Positions 25,244-33,992 are shown, counted from the first letter of the stretch. The stretch: 60,253 bases of DNA from Clostridia bacterium (GCA_017507325.1 JAFWBD010000038.1:1-60253); one strand, 5' to 3'. Notes: generated by a model not told the origin, from the letters alone. Translations and numbers: made by a program.

Positions 25244-27042
25244 AATTTCCTCACGTGAAATGTAAATTCGGCCTTTTCCTTTCCGTCTCCCATCAGGCGG
25301 ATGCGCCAAAGCCCCTTGGTTTCCCAAGAATTCTCAAGCTTTGCATCTTTGTTGAAATCGAGGTATTGTGCCTCCCACGGAAGATCGGTCTCCAACAAAA
25401 AGGCATCTCCCAGAAGAAGGCCTCTCTCGTGCTTTTGGGGAGAATATAGGGTAATCAGATTCTCCGTAATGGGGAGGGGATCCTTTTTGAAGACAAATCG
25501 GTCTCTCCAAAACAGTCCTTCCTCCGTCAGAGTCAGAAATCTCCGCACTTCTTTCAGCCCTGCCTCGGGGGGATACGCCTCGGAAAAGGAGATCTCCAGC
25601 GTTTGATCGCAAAGATCAAAATGCTCCGCCTTGAATTCGGCTCCCACCAATTGATCGTAGGTGCCGACTGTGGGGAGATTATGCCAAGCGCTTTGCATCG
25701 TCCAAATGGTATAGCGCTCGGGGCCGAAGGTCTGACGGGTGTAGGTGCCGCATCCGGGATCGATCAAAAGGGGCTTGCCCTCGTGGTAAAGAAGAAAGCT
25801 TCCCACGTCGTTATGATTGTGGTTTTCCTTGTTGTGTCCGCCCTTGGCCGCCAAAAGCCAAGCGCCCTCCCGCAGAACGGCATTCTGCAGATTCGGAAGG
25901 ATGGATCGCTTCGGCGCGGTCATAGGCGGTATGGCATCGATTTTTTCCTTGAAGCAATAGGAGAACAGTATTTCCTTGATACCGCATCCTCGAAACAGCT
26001 CTGAGAACGATGTTTTTTTTCGGTTCTTTTTCAGAACCGCAGCCAATTGGCAGAGAGAAGGCTCTCCGATTCGTTCTCCGAAGCCGAAAAGGGAATAATC
26101 CAAGAGAACGTTAACGCTTCCGTTTCCGTCTCCGAAATTGACAAATCGGCAGCCGTCGATCCAAACGCGAGCCTCGTACAAGGCGATCTCTTTGAGTTTC
26201 GGGTCGCAAAAAAAGTTGATTTGTCCGTCGGTGGTGCGATAGAGCAGATCGCAAAAGGAAAAGAGCTTGGCACCGGCCTTGGTCCAATAGCTGCTTCCTT
26301 CGTCACAGCCTCCGTCCGACGGAATGGAATCGTAGTACTTTTGAATTTCCGCAAAGAGCTTATTAAGGATCTGCTCGTGTCTGGTTTTTCTTTGAGGAAA
26401 AAGCAAAAGCACCGTAAGAATATTGCTTGTGATCCAAGCATTCCAGTTGTTGACGGTGGTGTTTCGGTATCCCATCCAAAAGAAATCATAGTGATTTTGA
26501 TAGGGAGTCAGGATCCGACGGTCCAATTCGTATTCGATCCGATCCAGAATCAAGGGGCAGAAATTTTTCAGCTCCTCATACAAAACGTGATAGATCACGG
26601 CCAAAAGCTCGGCGGTTTCCGCGGCAAACAGATCGATGTAGGGGTCGTCCGCCCGTGGGAGGAGATCCTTTTTTCGCGCCGTAATGTTATGGGCGGAAAG
26701 ACCCCAGTAGCTTTCCTCACAGATCAAAAAAATACCGTCGGTGATATCGGGGAGAAAGCGCCCCTTACCCTCCGATAATTCTCCCAGAAAAAGCGCTGTC
26801 AAAGCAAATCTGCGGGCAAAATGGGGAATTTCCTGAACCAAGCGGTTTCCCGAAATTTGAAATTCCATAAATTGCGTGGCGAGGATCAGCGGCCAAGAAT
26901 AGCCCAGATAGGCTTCGGCCTCCGAAGCGGCCTCTTTTCCAATGGTCTTTTCCCAAAAAGCGCGGTCGGATGCGGGAGGGAACAGGCGGGTGGAAAAGAA
27001 ATAATCGGAGAGCTTATTATGCTCTAACCATTTTTGAAACAT
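25240..27042 (-). CDS. Heparinase II/III-family protein (polysaccharide lyase-like)
   Basis: This 600-residue protein has an N-terminal alpha/alpha toroid followed by a beta-sandwich domain that opens with the hallmark NHNHNDVGSF and LIDPGCGTYT. This is the heparinase II/III (PL12/15/21-type) layout, which eliminates uronic-acid linkages to give unsaturated sugars. There is no signal peptide, so it should act on imported oligosaccharides, as oligo-lyases do. It begins one base after the ene-reductase stop. The exact polysaccharide cannot be told from sequence. Confidence 0.87.
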   Translation of the reverse strand: MFQKWLEHNKLSDYFFSTRLFPPASDRAFWEKTIGKEAASEAEAYLGYSWPLILATQFMEFQISGNRLVQEIPHFARRFALTALFLGELSEGKGRFLPDITDGIFLICEESYWGLSAHNITARKKDLLPRADDPYIDLFAAETAELLAVIYHVLYEELKNFCPLILDRIEYELDRRILTPYQNHYDFFWMGYRNTTVNNWNAWITSNILTVLLLFPQRKTRHEQILNKLFAEIQKYYDSIPSDGGCDEGSSYWTKAGAKLFSFCDLLYRTTDGQINFFCDPKLKEIALYEARVWIDGCRFVNFGDGNGSVNVLLDYSLFGFGERIGEPSLCQLAAVLKKNRKKTSFSELFRGCGIKEILFSYCFKEKIDAIPPMTAPKRSILPNLQNAVLREGAWLLAAKGGHNKENHNHNDVGSFLLYHEGKPLLIDPGCGTYTRQTFGPERYTIWTMQSAWHNLPTVGTYDQLVGAEFKAEHFDLCDQTLEISFSEAYPPEAGLKEVRRFLTLTEEGLFWRDRFVFKKDPLPITENLITLYSPQKHERGLLLGDAFLLETDLPWEAQYLDFNKDAKLENSWETKGLWRIRLMGDGKEKAEFTFHVRKL

Positions 27043-27043
27043 A

Positions 27044-28363
27044 TCAGGTCCTCGCTTTTTCTTGATAGATCGGCAAATAAACGTCCGAATCGCGGATCAC
27101 GCAACCGGGGGTACCGCCGGGTCTTCTCATAATTTCCGAGCATTTGGAGCAGCAAAGGCAAAGCTTTTCTTTTTTCATTTCACCGTCCGAGAGAATATCC
27201 CGTGCAAAATCGGGATAAGCCAGAATCGTTCGTCCGAAGCCCGCAAAATCAAAGCCGCCATCCCTTACGTAGGCCGCGGCCACGTTGGGTGCGACCGTTC
27301 CCAAGAAGGAAAGGGCCGAACAGATCAGACTGATTTCGGGGACCTTTTTCCCCAAAAGGGCGGTTCCCTCCAGCATACGGGCAACTCCCTCCAGCGGGTG
27401 CTCCTCCGCCTCGTATCCGCCCTTGGCAAAGGGACGGTTTACGTGGGGATTGAAATAGGGATTTCCCATGGTAACGTTCAAAAGGCGAACGCCGTATTCC
27501 GAAAGCCTTTGAAGGAGCCAAAGAGGCTCGGTGGGATCAAATTCCGTGGAAGCGTCGCTTTTGACACCGAAGCCGTAAGGATAGGGAAAGCCGTCGTATA
27601 CGTTCAGCCGTGAGGAGACCAGAAAGTCCTGGGAGCAGGCGGCGATGGCTCCCCGAATGCTTTCTCTCAGCAGGCGGGTTCTGTTTTCCAGGCTTCCTCC
27701 GTATTTACCGGCGCGCCGGTAGGCGGAAAGCAATTCGGAATTCAAATATCGGTGACAGCATTTGATATCCACCCCGTCAAAGCCCGCCGCCTCGGCAAGA
27801 CGCGCTCCCTCCACCAGCGCCTCGGAGATGGCATCCAATCGCTCGTCCGTGACGATGCATTCCTTGGGGAGGGGGGATTCCTTTTCGAAAATGGGGTTGT
27901 TATAGGCAATCAGCGGTGCGGGAATGCCCTTGGGCTTGGAATAGCGCCCCGAATGGGTGGCCTGCATCAGAATCAGCGGGGTACAGCCGTTTTTCTTCAG
28001 AGCCGTTTCCTTGATCTCGGAGACGATCCGCTTGAAATCGTCCAGATTTTCCCTTGTGATCCAAAGCTGGCGGGGATTGGCTCTGCCGTCTTCCATTACG
28101 GCGGTGGCCTCAAACCAGATGATCCCCGCTCCGCCCTCGGCAAGGCGGCGGTAGCGGCGGTAGGTGAGGACGTCGGGGCGGCCGTCTGCCGTTCCGTCGC
28201 AGCCCTCCATGGCTTGGCAGACCAAGCGGTTGGGGGCGGTTTTGCTTCCGATTGTTTTCTTCTCCGATAAAACCTTAACGTCCTCCGAATAGGGGAGACA
28301 GGTTTTCAAAGCCTCGTTTTGTGCCCGAAAACACTCGGGGTCGGTGTAAACTCTTCGTTCCAT
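27044..28363 (-). CDS. Old-yellow-enzyme-type NADH:flavin oxidoreductase with Fe-S motif
   Basis: This 439-residue FMN TIM-barrel ene-reductase has the OYE marks: MQATHSGRYS, KCCHRYLNSELLS in place of AAHGYLLxxFLS, NRTRLLRE and SSRLNVYDG. Its C-terminus carries CLCCSKC followed about 12 residues later by Cys, like the 4Fe-4S site of 2,4-dienoyl-CoA reductase. The FAD/NADPH domain of those longer enzymes is missing, so another protein must supply electrons. It starts at 28363 with GAGG upstream and is the first gene of the seven-gene operon. Confidence 0.85.
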   Translation of the reverse strand: MERRVYTDPECFRAQNEALKTCLPYSEDVKVLSEKKTIGSKTAPNRLVCQAMEGCDGTADGRPDVLTYRRYRRLAEGGAGIIWFEATAVMEDGRANPRQLWITRENLDDFKRIVSEIKETALKKNGCTPLILMQATHSGRYSKPKGIPAPLIAYNNPIFEKESPLPKECIVTDERLDAISEALVEGARLAEAAGFDGVDIKCCHRYLNSELLSAYRRAGKYGGSLENRTRLLRESIRGAIAACSQDFLVSSRLNVYDGFPYPYGFGVKSDASTEFDPTEPLWLLQRLSEYGVRLLNVTMGNPYFNPHVNRPFAKGGYEAEEHPLEGVARMLEGTALLGKKVPEISLICSALSFLGTVAPNVAAAYVRDGGFDFAGFGRTILAYPDFARDILSDGEMKKEKLCLCCSKCSEIMRRPGGTPGCVIRDSDVYLPIYQEKART

Positions 28364-28483
28364 TTGATACCTCACAGTCCCGCTTCCTTTCATCCGTTTG
28401 CGAGACTCTTCCTTTTGATGCTTTCATTGTAACGCAAAGAGGCCTTCTTTGCCATATCGATTCTGCTTCATTTTATGTAAATC

Positions 28484-28512
28484 TTGCAAAAACCAAAATT
28501 TTGTGTTATGAT
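28484..28512 (+). promoter_or_regulatory. Promoter of the AraC gene at 28531
   Basis: TTGCAA (28484-28489), 17 bases, then TATGAT (28507-28512), close to a GGAGGTG ribosome site. ATTCTGC (28460) and ATCTTGC (28481) are a weak 21-base repeat upstream. Confidence 0.6.
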
Positions 28513-28530
28513 GGAAGCGGAGGTGATAGC

Positions 28531-29319
28531 ATGGAGAAATTTCATCCGACCGCATATTTTTCCCGCGGAATCGTGAAAAAGGATCCCCATTATCATGATT
28601 GCCATCAAATGATCCTGGTGGTCAAGGGTGAGGTCTGCTTTTCTCTCGGCAGACAGCACTATACCGCCCGTGCGGGGAATGCCGTGATCTTCAGCCGCTA
28701 TGAAAACCATTCGGTGCGGGTGCTGTCGCGGGAGTACGAGCGATACGTTCTGGAATTGGATCCGCAAGAGGGCGGGATCGAAAAATCCATGGAAGCTCTG
28801 CTGTCCAACCGTCCCGAGGGCTTTTGCCGTGTGCTGGACGTTTCGGAGGAGCAGGGTCGCTTGGAGGACGTTTTTTGCCGTTTGGCGGAGGAAGAAAGCA
28901 CCTCCCGCAGATTCTCACAGGAGATGCGTCGGCTTTTGGTTCACGAATTGTTGATCCTCCTTTGCCGCAGGATGCCCGAATTGCCTCCCTTCAACGAAAC
29001 CGTTTACCGCATTCAGAAGCAAATGGAGGAAAACTGCCGTGCCTCCTTTACGCTGGAGGGGCTTGCCGCCCAATACAGCCTCAGCCCTTCGAATCTTTCC
29101 CATCGCTTCAAACGGATCACGGGGGTCTCGGTGATGGAATATCTGATCTCCTGCCGTATGGCCCTGGCCAAAAGGCTGCTTTCGGAAACCGATCTGGAGA
29201 TCGGACGGATCGTGGAAGCGTGCGGCTTTTCCGACAGTAGCAATTTCAGCCGCTCCTTCCGTCAGCGAAACGGTCTTTCCCCCAGCGACTTTCGAAAACA
29301 GTATACAAAGAAACGGTAG
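28531..29319 (+). CDS. AraC-family transcriptional regulator
   Basis: This 262-residue regulator has an N-terminal cupin domain with HYHDCHQMILVVKGEV and two helix-turn-helix motifs (FTLEGLAAQYSLSPSNLSHRF, then IGRIVEACGFSDSSNFSRSF). GGAGGTG sets the ATG at 28531. It lies head to head with the seven-gene heparinase operon and is the obvious candidate to control it in response to a product of that pathway. Confidence 0.9.
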   Translation: MEKFHPTAYFSRGIVKKDPHYHDCHQMILVVKGEVCFSLGRQHYTARAGNAVIFSRYENHSVRVLSREYERYVLELDPQEGGIEKSMEALLSNRPEGFCRVLDVSEEQGRLEDVFCRLAEEESTSRRFSQEMRRLLVHELLILLCRRMPELPPFNETVYRIQKQMEENCRASFTLEGLAAQYSLSPSNLSHRFKRITGVSVMEYLISCRMALAKRLLSETDLEIGRIVEACGFSDSSNFSRSFRQRNGLSPSDFRKQYTKKR

Positions 29320-29346
29320 GGAGCGTTTGCTTCCTACCGCTTTTTT
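29314..29346 (+). terminator. Terminator of the AraC gene
   Basis: The 11-bp stem CGGTAGGGAGC pairs with GCTTCCTACCG (one mismatch), followed by six T. Confidence 0.8.
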
Positions 29347-29366
29347 GTCGAAGGCCTGCTTCAAAA

Positions 29367-29485
29367 TCAATCGGGTCTGCGCTTGACCACTGCCTCGGTG
29401 ACGTTTTTCAGCACAAGCTCGTTTTTTCTACCACAGCGGGCGCGATCTCTGTTGTCATCCCGCAGTGCAGATCATCAAAATACAT
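29367..29485 (-). pseudogene. Remnant of a MaoC-like acyl dehydratase (internal deletion)
   Basis: On the minus strand AAGGAG precedes an ATG at 29485. It opens a 25-codon frame beginning YFDDLHCGMTTEIAPAVVEK, which resembles the start of MaoC-family hydratases. After the A-rich junction near 29424, a second frame reads NELVLKNVTEAVVKRRP and stops at 29367, which resembles the end of the same family. So about 100 middle residues seem to be lost. It lies just after the fumarase beta gene and would have been the last gene of that operon. The assignment is from pattern memory; a database search would settle it. Confidence 0.6.
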
Positions 29486-29511
29486 AGATTTCTCCTTTTT
29501 GACCTCGGCGA

Positions 29512-30135
29512 TTAGTAAAGCTTGGTAAAGCGGTAATCGGGATCGATCCCCAATTCCCGGAGGGCCTTGTTTTTCCGCCGGGCAATGTCCTCATCCAGGC
29601 GATCGAAGAGGTTATTTCCTTCGGTATCGATATCCACCACAAAGGGACCCAGATCCTTTACCTTGAAGAACCAAGCAGCCTCGATCCTGCCCAATTCATC
29701 GTATAAATACACGTCCTGAACCTCAATGGAATCGATCCACAGATTGGGGCTGACGGAGCGGGGAGAAACGTGAACGCACTTTTTCTCCTTCATCATCTTA
29801 GCGGTTTCCTCTCCCATGGTGGTCTTTCCCACGATCATTTTCAGGTTCCATTCGGAAACGCTCTTGGCACCCCATTTTTCAAAACGGATGCTGGAGGTGG
29901 GCATAAAGGACATCAGCTTCCATTTTCCGTTTTCCCGAATGATAATGGGTCCGTTGTGGATGAGAATGTTTCTGCCCTCCGTGGAAAAGGGGAGGGTGTT
30001 TTTTTCATCAAAAATATATTTTTGCAAGCGGGAACGGCAGGTAAATACCTCGGCGGTGATGTAAACGATATCGCCGACCCGAAGCTGTGTGACGTCCTCG
30101 TCGGTCAAGGGACCGGTCAAATGATATTCTGCCAT
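29512..30135 (-). CDS. Class I fumarate hydratase/tartrate dehydratase, beta subunit
   Basis: This 207-residue protein is the C-terminal-domain (swivelling) subunit of class I Fe-S hydro-lyases, the Fumerase_C/TtdB family. Typical segments are LRVGDIVYITAEVFTCRSR, IIRENGKWKL, VGKTTMGEETAKMMKE and a late EAAWFFKVKDLGPFVVDID. With the alpha subunit 14 bases upstream it forms an oxygen-sensitive dehydratase for fumarate, tartrate, mesaconate or a similar diacid; the substrate cannot be told. Confidence 0.88.
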   Translation of the reverse strand: MAEYHLTGPLTDEDVTQLRVGDIVYITAEVFTCRSRLQKYIFDEKNTLPFSTEGRNILIHNGPIIIRENGKWKLMSFMPTSSIRFEKWGAKSVSEWNLKMIVGKTTMGEETAKMMKEKKCVHVSPRSVSPNLWIDSIEVQDVYLYDELGRIEAAWFFKVKDLGPFVVDIDTEGNNLFDRLDEDIARRKNKALRELGIDPDYRFTKLY

Positions 30136-30149
30136 AAAAACTCTCCTTT

Positions 30150-31067
30150 CTATCTGTCACCGAACCAATTGGGGCTCTTCATGGGGGTCACGGTGCCGTC
30201 CGCCTCGATGCGGCTGGAGGCGCGGCGTGCGATCATACAGTTGGTGCTGGTGGCGCAGGCGATCCCCGCAATGTGGGTGTAGGCGTATTCCACGTGTACC
30301 GCCAGAACCGAGGTGTCACCGCCCGCACCGAGAATGCCGATGCCGAGGCTGTTGAGCGCCTTGTACAGATCCTCCTCGATCTTGGCAAACGTAGGATCGG
30401 GGTGCTTGGAGCCCACGGTGCGGAGGCAGGCGGCCTCCTTGGCGAGATTGGCAGCCACGTTGGCCGTGCCGCCGATGCCGATTCCCAGTACCGAGGGAGG
30501 GCAAACGGCGCCGGCTCGGGCCGAGGCCACGAAGCTGTCGATGACGAATTTTTCAATGCCCTGAATGCCGTCGGCAAAGGCAACGATTCTGTGACGGGTA
30601 CCGCCGAAGCATTCGCTTCCGCCGCCCTTGGCGGCATAGGAGATTTCAATGGAATCTCCGGGAACGAATTGATAGGTAAAATCGGGAATGTTCATACCGA
30701 TGTTGTTGCCGGGATCGTATCCCGTCAGCGGGTGCTTCATGGTGGCACGCAAATAGCCCCTTTCGGTTGCCTTGGCCACCGCCCGTCTGGCGGCGTTTTC
30801 CAGCTCCATAAAGCCTCCCTCCAGAACGCAATCGTTGCCGACCTTAAAGTAGAAGATCGGCCAGCCCGTATCCACGCACAAGGGGTTTTCGCGCTTTGCC
30901 GAAAGATCCATACTGTTTAAGGTTGCCGTAAGACCTCTCTTGGCATCGGGGTTGCTCTCGCGGAGAATGGCCGCCTCAAAGGCCTCCCGCACGTCGTCGG
31001 AAATCACCGTGGCACCGCGCTTGACGGTTTCCAGAAGAGCTTTTTCATAAATTTGAATCGGAATCAT
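30150..31067 (-). CDS. Class I fumarate hydratase/tartrate dehydratase, alpha subunit
   Basis: This 305-residue catalytic subunit belongs to the Fumerase/TtdA family and carries the [4Fe-4S] cluster. Likely ligands are Cys64 (LCVDTG), Cys189 (VCPPSVLG) and Cys277 (TNCMIARR). The KGGGSE and GIGGTANVAA segments are the family's substrate loops. Its start overlaps the M20 stop by four bases (ATGA). With the beta subunit it hydrates or dehydrates a dicarboxylic acid in the cytoplasm under anaerobic conditions. Confidence 0.9.
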   Translation of the reverse strand: MIPIQIYEKALLETVKRGATVISDDVREAFEAAILRESNPDAKRGLTATLNSMDLSAKRENPLCVDTGWPIFYFKVGNDCVLEGGFMELENAARRAVAKATERGYLRATMKHPLTGYDPGNNIGMNIPDFTYQFVPGDSIEISYAAKGGGSECFGGTRHRIVAFADGIQGIEKFVIDSFVASARAGAVCPPSVLGIGIGGTANVAANLAKEAACLRTVGSKHPDPTFAKIEEDLYKALNSLGIGILGAGGDTSVLAVHVEYAYTHIAGIACATSTNCMIARRASSRIEADGTVTPMKSPNWFGDR

Positions 31068-32257
31068 GACGCATTTTTCCTTTCGTCGGATTGTTTGATT
31101 TTTTCCGCATCCACACCGTTCATATGATCGAGAACGAATTGAACGCAGGTGTCGGTTCCGATGGGGAGGGCATCCTCATCGAGCAAAAAGTCGTTGTTGT
31201 GGGGGAGGGTCGTACAGCCCTTCTTTTCATTTCTCGTTCCGAGGCGGATGAATACGCCCGGCTTTTGGGTCAGATACTGAGAGAAGTCCTCGGAGCTGAG
31301 CTTTTCGGGCATTTCTTGAATTCCGCGGGCGACCTTTTCGGCGCTCTCCAGAACCAATTTGGATAAATAGGGGTTGTTGTAGACCACGTAGGCCTTCAGA
31401 GAGGTATCAAGTACGGCCTCCACTCCGGTTTCCTTCGCCGTGTTTTTGGCAATTTCCTCGATCCTGCGGATCAAAAAGCCGTCCAGATCCATATCGAAGG
31501 TTCGGATGGTGCCCAGCATATAGGCGTGATCGGCAATGATATTCTGACCGGTTCCTCCGCACAGCTTACCGATGGAGCAAACGTATTTTCGGAAGGGATC
31601 GATCTCTCTTCCCAGCAGATATTGTACGTTGTTGTAGGTTCGCACGGCGGCGGCCAGCGCATCGGCGCCCGATTGTGGAAGAGTAGCGTGGGCGCTTTTT
31701 CCGTAAAAATCAAGGCGGAAGCTGCGGCTGGAGGCCATAGAGCTGCCGGGATGGACCCCGATCTTTCCGCTTTCCAGCCAGTTTTCAATGTGCATACCGA
31801 TGATGATATCGATCTCTTCCATCAATCCGCCGCGAACCAATTCAGCGGCACCGCTTTCGATCCCCTCTTCGCTGGGCTGGAAGATCAGCATCACCCGACA
31901 GGCGATCTTGTCCTCCATGGCCTTCAGCGCCCCTGCCGTTCCCAAGAGCATGGCCGTGTGGGCATCGTGACCGCAGGCGTGCATTTGCCCCTTGATTTTG
32001 GATTTGAACGGAAGAGAGGTTTTTTCTTCGATCAAAAGTGCATCCATATCGGCTCGGATCCCGATGGTAAAATGCTTTTTTTGAGGGTTGATGGTCGCCA
32101 CCACGGAGGAGCGGCCGAATTTTTCGGTGTATTCGATTCCCAATCGGTCCAATTCCCGCTTGACCAGTGCAACGGTTCGGGGAAGGTCAAAGCCGATCTC
32201 GGGATATTCGTGGAGCTCGTGCCTCAGATTGAAAATATAGCTTTGATCCGCAAACAT
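31064..32257 (-). CDS. M20D amidohydrolase (hippurate/N-acyl-amino-acid hydrolase-like)
   Basis: This 397-residue metal-dependent amidohydrolase has the start LRHELHEYPEIGFDLPRT, the metal motif MHACGHDAHTAMLLG, FQPSEEGIESGA with the catalytic Glu, and a dimerisation domain from about residue 180. It removes an acyl group from an N-acyl amino acid or similar amide. Its position inside an operon with AtuA-like and fumarase genes suggests that the pathway starts from, or passes through, an N-acylated acid. It begins ten bases after DUF4387. Confidence 0.88.
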   Translation of the reverse strand: MFADQSYIFNLRHELHEYPEIGFDLPRTVALVKRELDRLGIEYTEKFGRSSVVATINPQKKHFTIGIRADMDALLIEEKTSLPFKSKIKGQMHACGHDAHTAMLLGTAGALKAMEDKIACRVMLIFQPSEEGIESGAAELVRGGLMEEIDIIIGMHIENWLESGKIGVHPGSSMASSRSFRLDFYGKSAHATLPQSGADALAAAVRTYNNVQYLLGREIDPFRKYVCSIGKLCGGTGQNIIADHAYMLGTIRTFDMDLDGFLIRRIEEIAKNTAKETGVEAVLDTSLKAYVVYNNPYLSKLVLESAEKVARGIQEMPEKLSSEDFSQYLTQKPGVFIRLGTRNEKKGCTTLPHNNDFLLDEDALPIGTDTCVQFVLDHMNGVDAEKIKQSDERKNAS

Positions 32258-32266
32258 CGTAACCTC

Positions 32267-32566
32267 CTAAATTTCAATGTTGGCCAAGGGCATATGCTGC
32301 TGACAGCCGTAAATATCGTCGTCCTCAAGGCTTCCGCTGATGTGCTTTCGGGGGAAGGTGATCTTGATGGAATGAACCACGTCGTAGGCGATGATGCTGA
32401 TCTCATCCTCCTCCACGCCGTAGGCCTCGGCGATCATTTTCTTGGTCAGGCGCTCCTGCACGTATTTCATTTTCTCATCTCCGTCAAAGATCAGATCGAA
32501 GGTGATGAAAAGGGGGCCTGCGTTTTTGGAGCGGAGAATTTTGGTGCTTTCGATCAAACGTTTCAT
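32267..32566 (-). CDS. DUF4387 family protein
   Basis: This 99-residue protein fits DUF4387, with the opening RSKNAGPLFITFDLIFDG, the central YGVEEDEISIIAYD and the ending SGSLEDDDIYGCQQHMPLANIEI (given in part). Its function is unknown. DUF4387 genes are commonly next to AtuA-like (DUF1446) genes, as here, or fused to them; the start overlaps the AtuA stop by four bases. It is probably a small subunit or partner of the AtuA-like protein. Confidence 0.8.
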   Translation of the reverse strand: MKRLIESTKILRSKNAGPLFITFDLIFDGDEKMKYVQERLTKKMIAEAYGVEEDEISIIAYDVVHSIKITFPRKHISGSLEDDDIYGCQQHMPLANIEI

Positions 32567-33882
32567 TGGGTGACCTCCTCAATACAAAGCTTTGAAGTTT
32601 CCAAAAGGGAATCGGTTTCGGCCAGATGGAATACGGAAAATTCATAAACCGCTCCCACGTGAATGTCCGAGGGAGAGAAGGGGAATGCCAGATTGCCCGC
32701 GGAGGATTTTCTGCCCTCGTAGTCGCAGTGAAGCATACGGCTTCTGGCCAGGGCACAAACGGTGTCGGCGATCTCCTGGGTTTTTCCCACTACGTCCAGA
32801 ATGATCCCCATAGAGCTTTCCGCGCCGCCGTTTTTCTTGAAATGGATTTGATAGCTGTTCTCGGGCAGGGTGTTTTTGGTGTTCTCACGGACAAAATCCG
32901 TTACGGTTTGAATGATATAATCAACGTTGCGCACCGTATCGGGATCCTTGATCGCGGCGGGGCAAATGGTGCGGTATCCGGAGCAGCGAACGCCCTCCAG
33001 CTTCAGCGTTTTGACCTCGGCTTCGTGGAAAACGGAGCCCGTGACCCGAACCGTTCTCTCGTCCACCTGCTCAAATTTCGAGTGGGTCAGATCGCAGATC
33101 CCGTCGGGCTCGTAGATCAGATAGGGGTTGGACTGCTCGTAAAGGGTATGAGCCGCCACCCGATCCACGGTGCACCTTCTGTGAGGCGAGGCGGGGCGAA
33201 GCTCAAAATAATCCTTTTCCATATAGCCCTGCATCACGTCGGCGGCGGCAACGGGCTCGGAGCACATAGCGCCGCATTCCATGATCTTGGCCATATGAAA
33301 GGCCAGACCGGCATCGTACCCTCTTGCAATACAAGGAGCCGCGTAAATGGCGGTGTCACAAACTCTGCCGCACAAAATAACGTCGGCCTTCTGCTCCAAA
33401 AGGCTGAGAATGGGGGCGATTCCCGCTTGGCTGACAATGGCAACGCTTTCCTCAACGTCCTTTTTCGTCAGCGGCATTTTGACACTCATGGGACGAATTT
33501 TCCCGCTCTCCAGCTTTTCCAGCACGTATTCCCGTGTTACGTCGGTATAGGCGATGCCCAGACGGAAGGAAAGCTTCTCTTCGGCGGCGATCTCCATAAG
33601 AATTTCCTTGAGCCATTCCACGTGGGCGCGGCTCCCTGCGCCGCCTGCGGTTCCGATGATAAAGGGAGCCTTTTGAGATAAAGCTTTGGGAAGAGCCAAT
33701 GCCAGATCCCGCTTTACGGCACTGCGGTCGGTAAAGGATTTTCCGCTTCCCAGATAATAAGGGCCGGGATCGGTAGAGCCCGCATCCACGCCCAAATAAT
33801 CCACCTTCTCGGAAAAGGCAAGGTTCAGGGCTTCTTCGCTGTATCCGTAGCCCAAAAGTCCGTTCAATGCAACAATTTTCAT
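32563..33882 (-). CDS. AtuA-like (acyclic terpene utilisation/DUF1446) family protein
   Basis: This 439-residue protein matches the AtuA/DUF1446 family: a start with NGLLGYGYSEEAL, DYLGVDAGSTDPGPYYLGSG, then IIGTAGGAGSRAHVEW and DVILCGRVCDTA. AtuA was named from acyclic terpene breakdown in Pseudomonas, but the biochemical reaction is not settled, and many members occur with carboxylic-acid genes. It is the first gene of the operon, with AGGAG before the ATG. No CoA-carboxylase genes are near, so terpene catabolism is unlikely here. Confidence 0.82.
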   Translation of the reverse strand: MKIVALNGLLGYGYSEEALNLAFSEKVDYLGVDAGSTDPGPYYLGSGKSFTDRSAVKRDLALALPKALSQKAPFIIGTAGGAGSRAHVEWLKEILMEIAAEEKLSFRLGIAYTDVTREYVLEKLESGKIRPMSVKMPLTKKDVEESVAIVSQAGIAPILSLLEQKADVILCGRVCDTAIYAAPCIARGYDAGLAFHMAKIMECGAMCSEPVAAADVMQGYMEKDYFELRPASPHRRCTVDRVAAHTLYEQSNPYLIYEPDGICDLTHSKFEQVDERTVRVTGSVFHEAEVKTLKLEGVRCSGYRTICPAAIKDPDTVRNVDYIIQTVTDFVRENTKNTLPENSYQIHFKKNGGAESSMGIILDVVGKTQEIADTVCALARSRMLHCDYEGRKSSAGNLAFPFSPSDIHVGAVYEFSVFHLAETDSLLETSKLCIEEVTQ

Positions 33883-33942
33883 AAGCGCTCCTCGATTCCT
33901 TTGATTTTATCTTTATGTTAGTCCAAAGAACGGGGCATTTCA

Positions 33943-33992
33943 ATGCAAAATGTTTCAAATGATTTGCATTTTGTTCCGAAGTGTGATAAAAT
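33943..33992 (+). promoter_or_regulatory. Promoter and palindromic operator of the AraC gene at 34011
   Basis: TTGCAT (33964-33969), 17 bases, then TAAAAT (33987-33992). The palindrome ATGCAAA (33943-33949) and TTTGCAT (33963-33969) has half-sites 20 bases apart and covers the -35 box, so it is a likely operator. Confidence 0.6.

Noticed and set aside
32563..33882. Terpene catabolism via AtuA
   Set aside because: The geranyl-CoA carboxylase and acyl-CoA genes of the atu pathway are absent, so the family name should not be taken as function.
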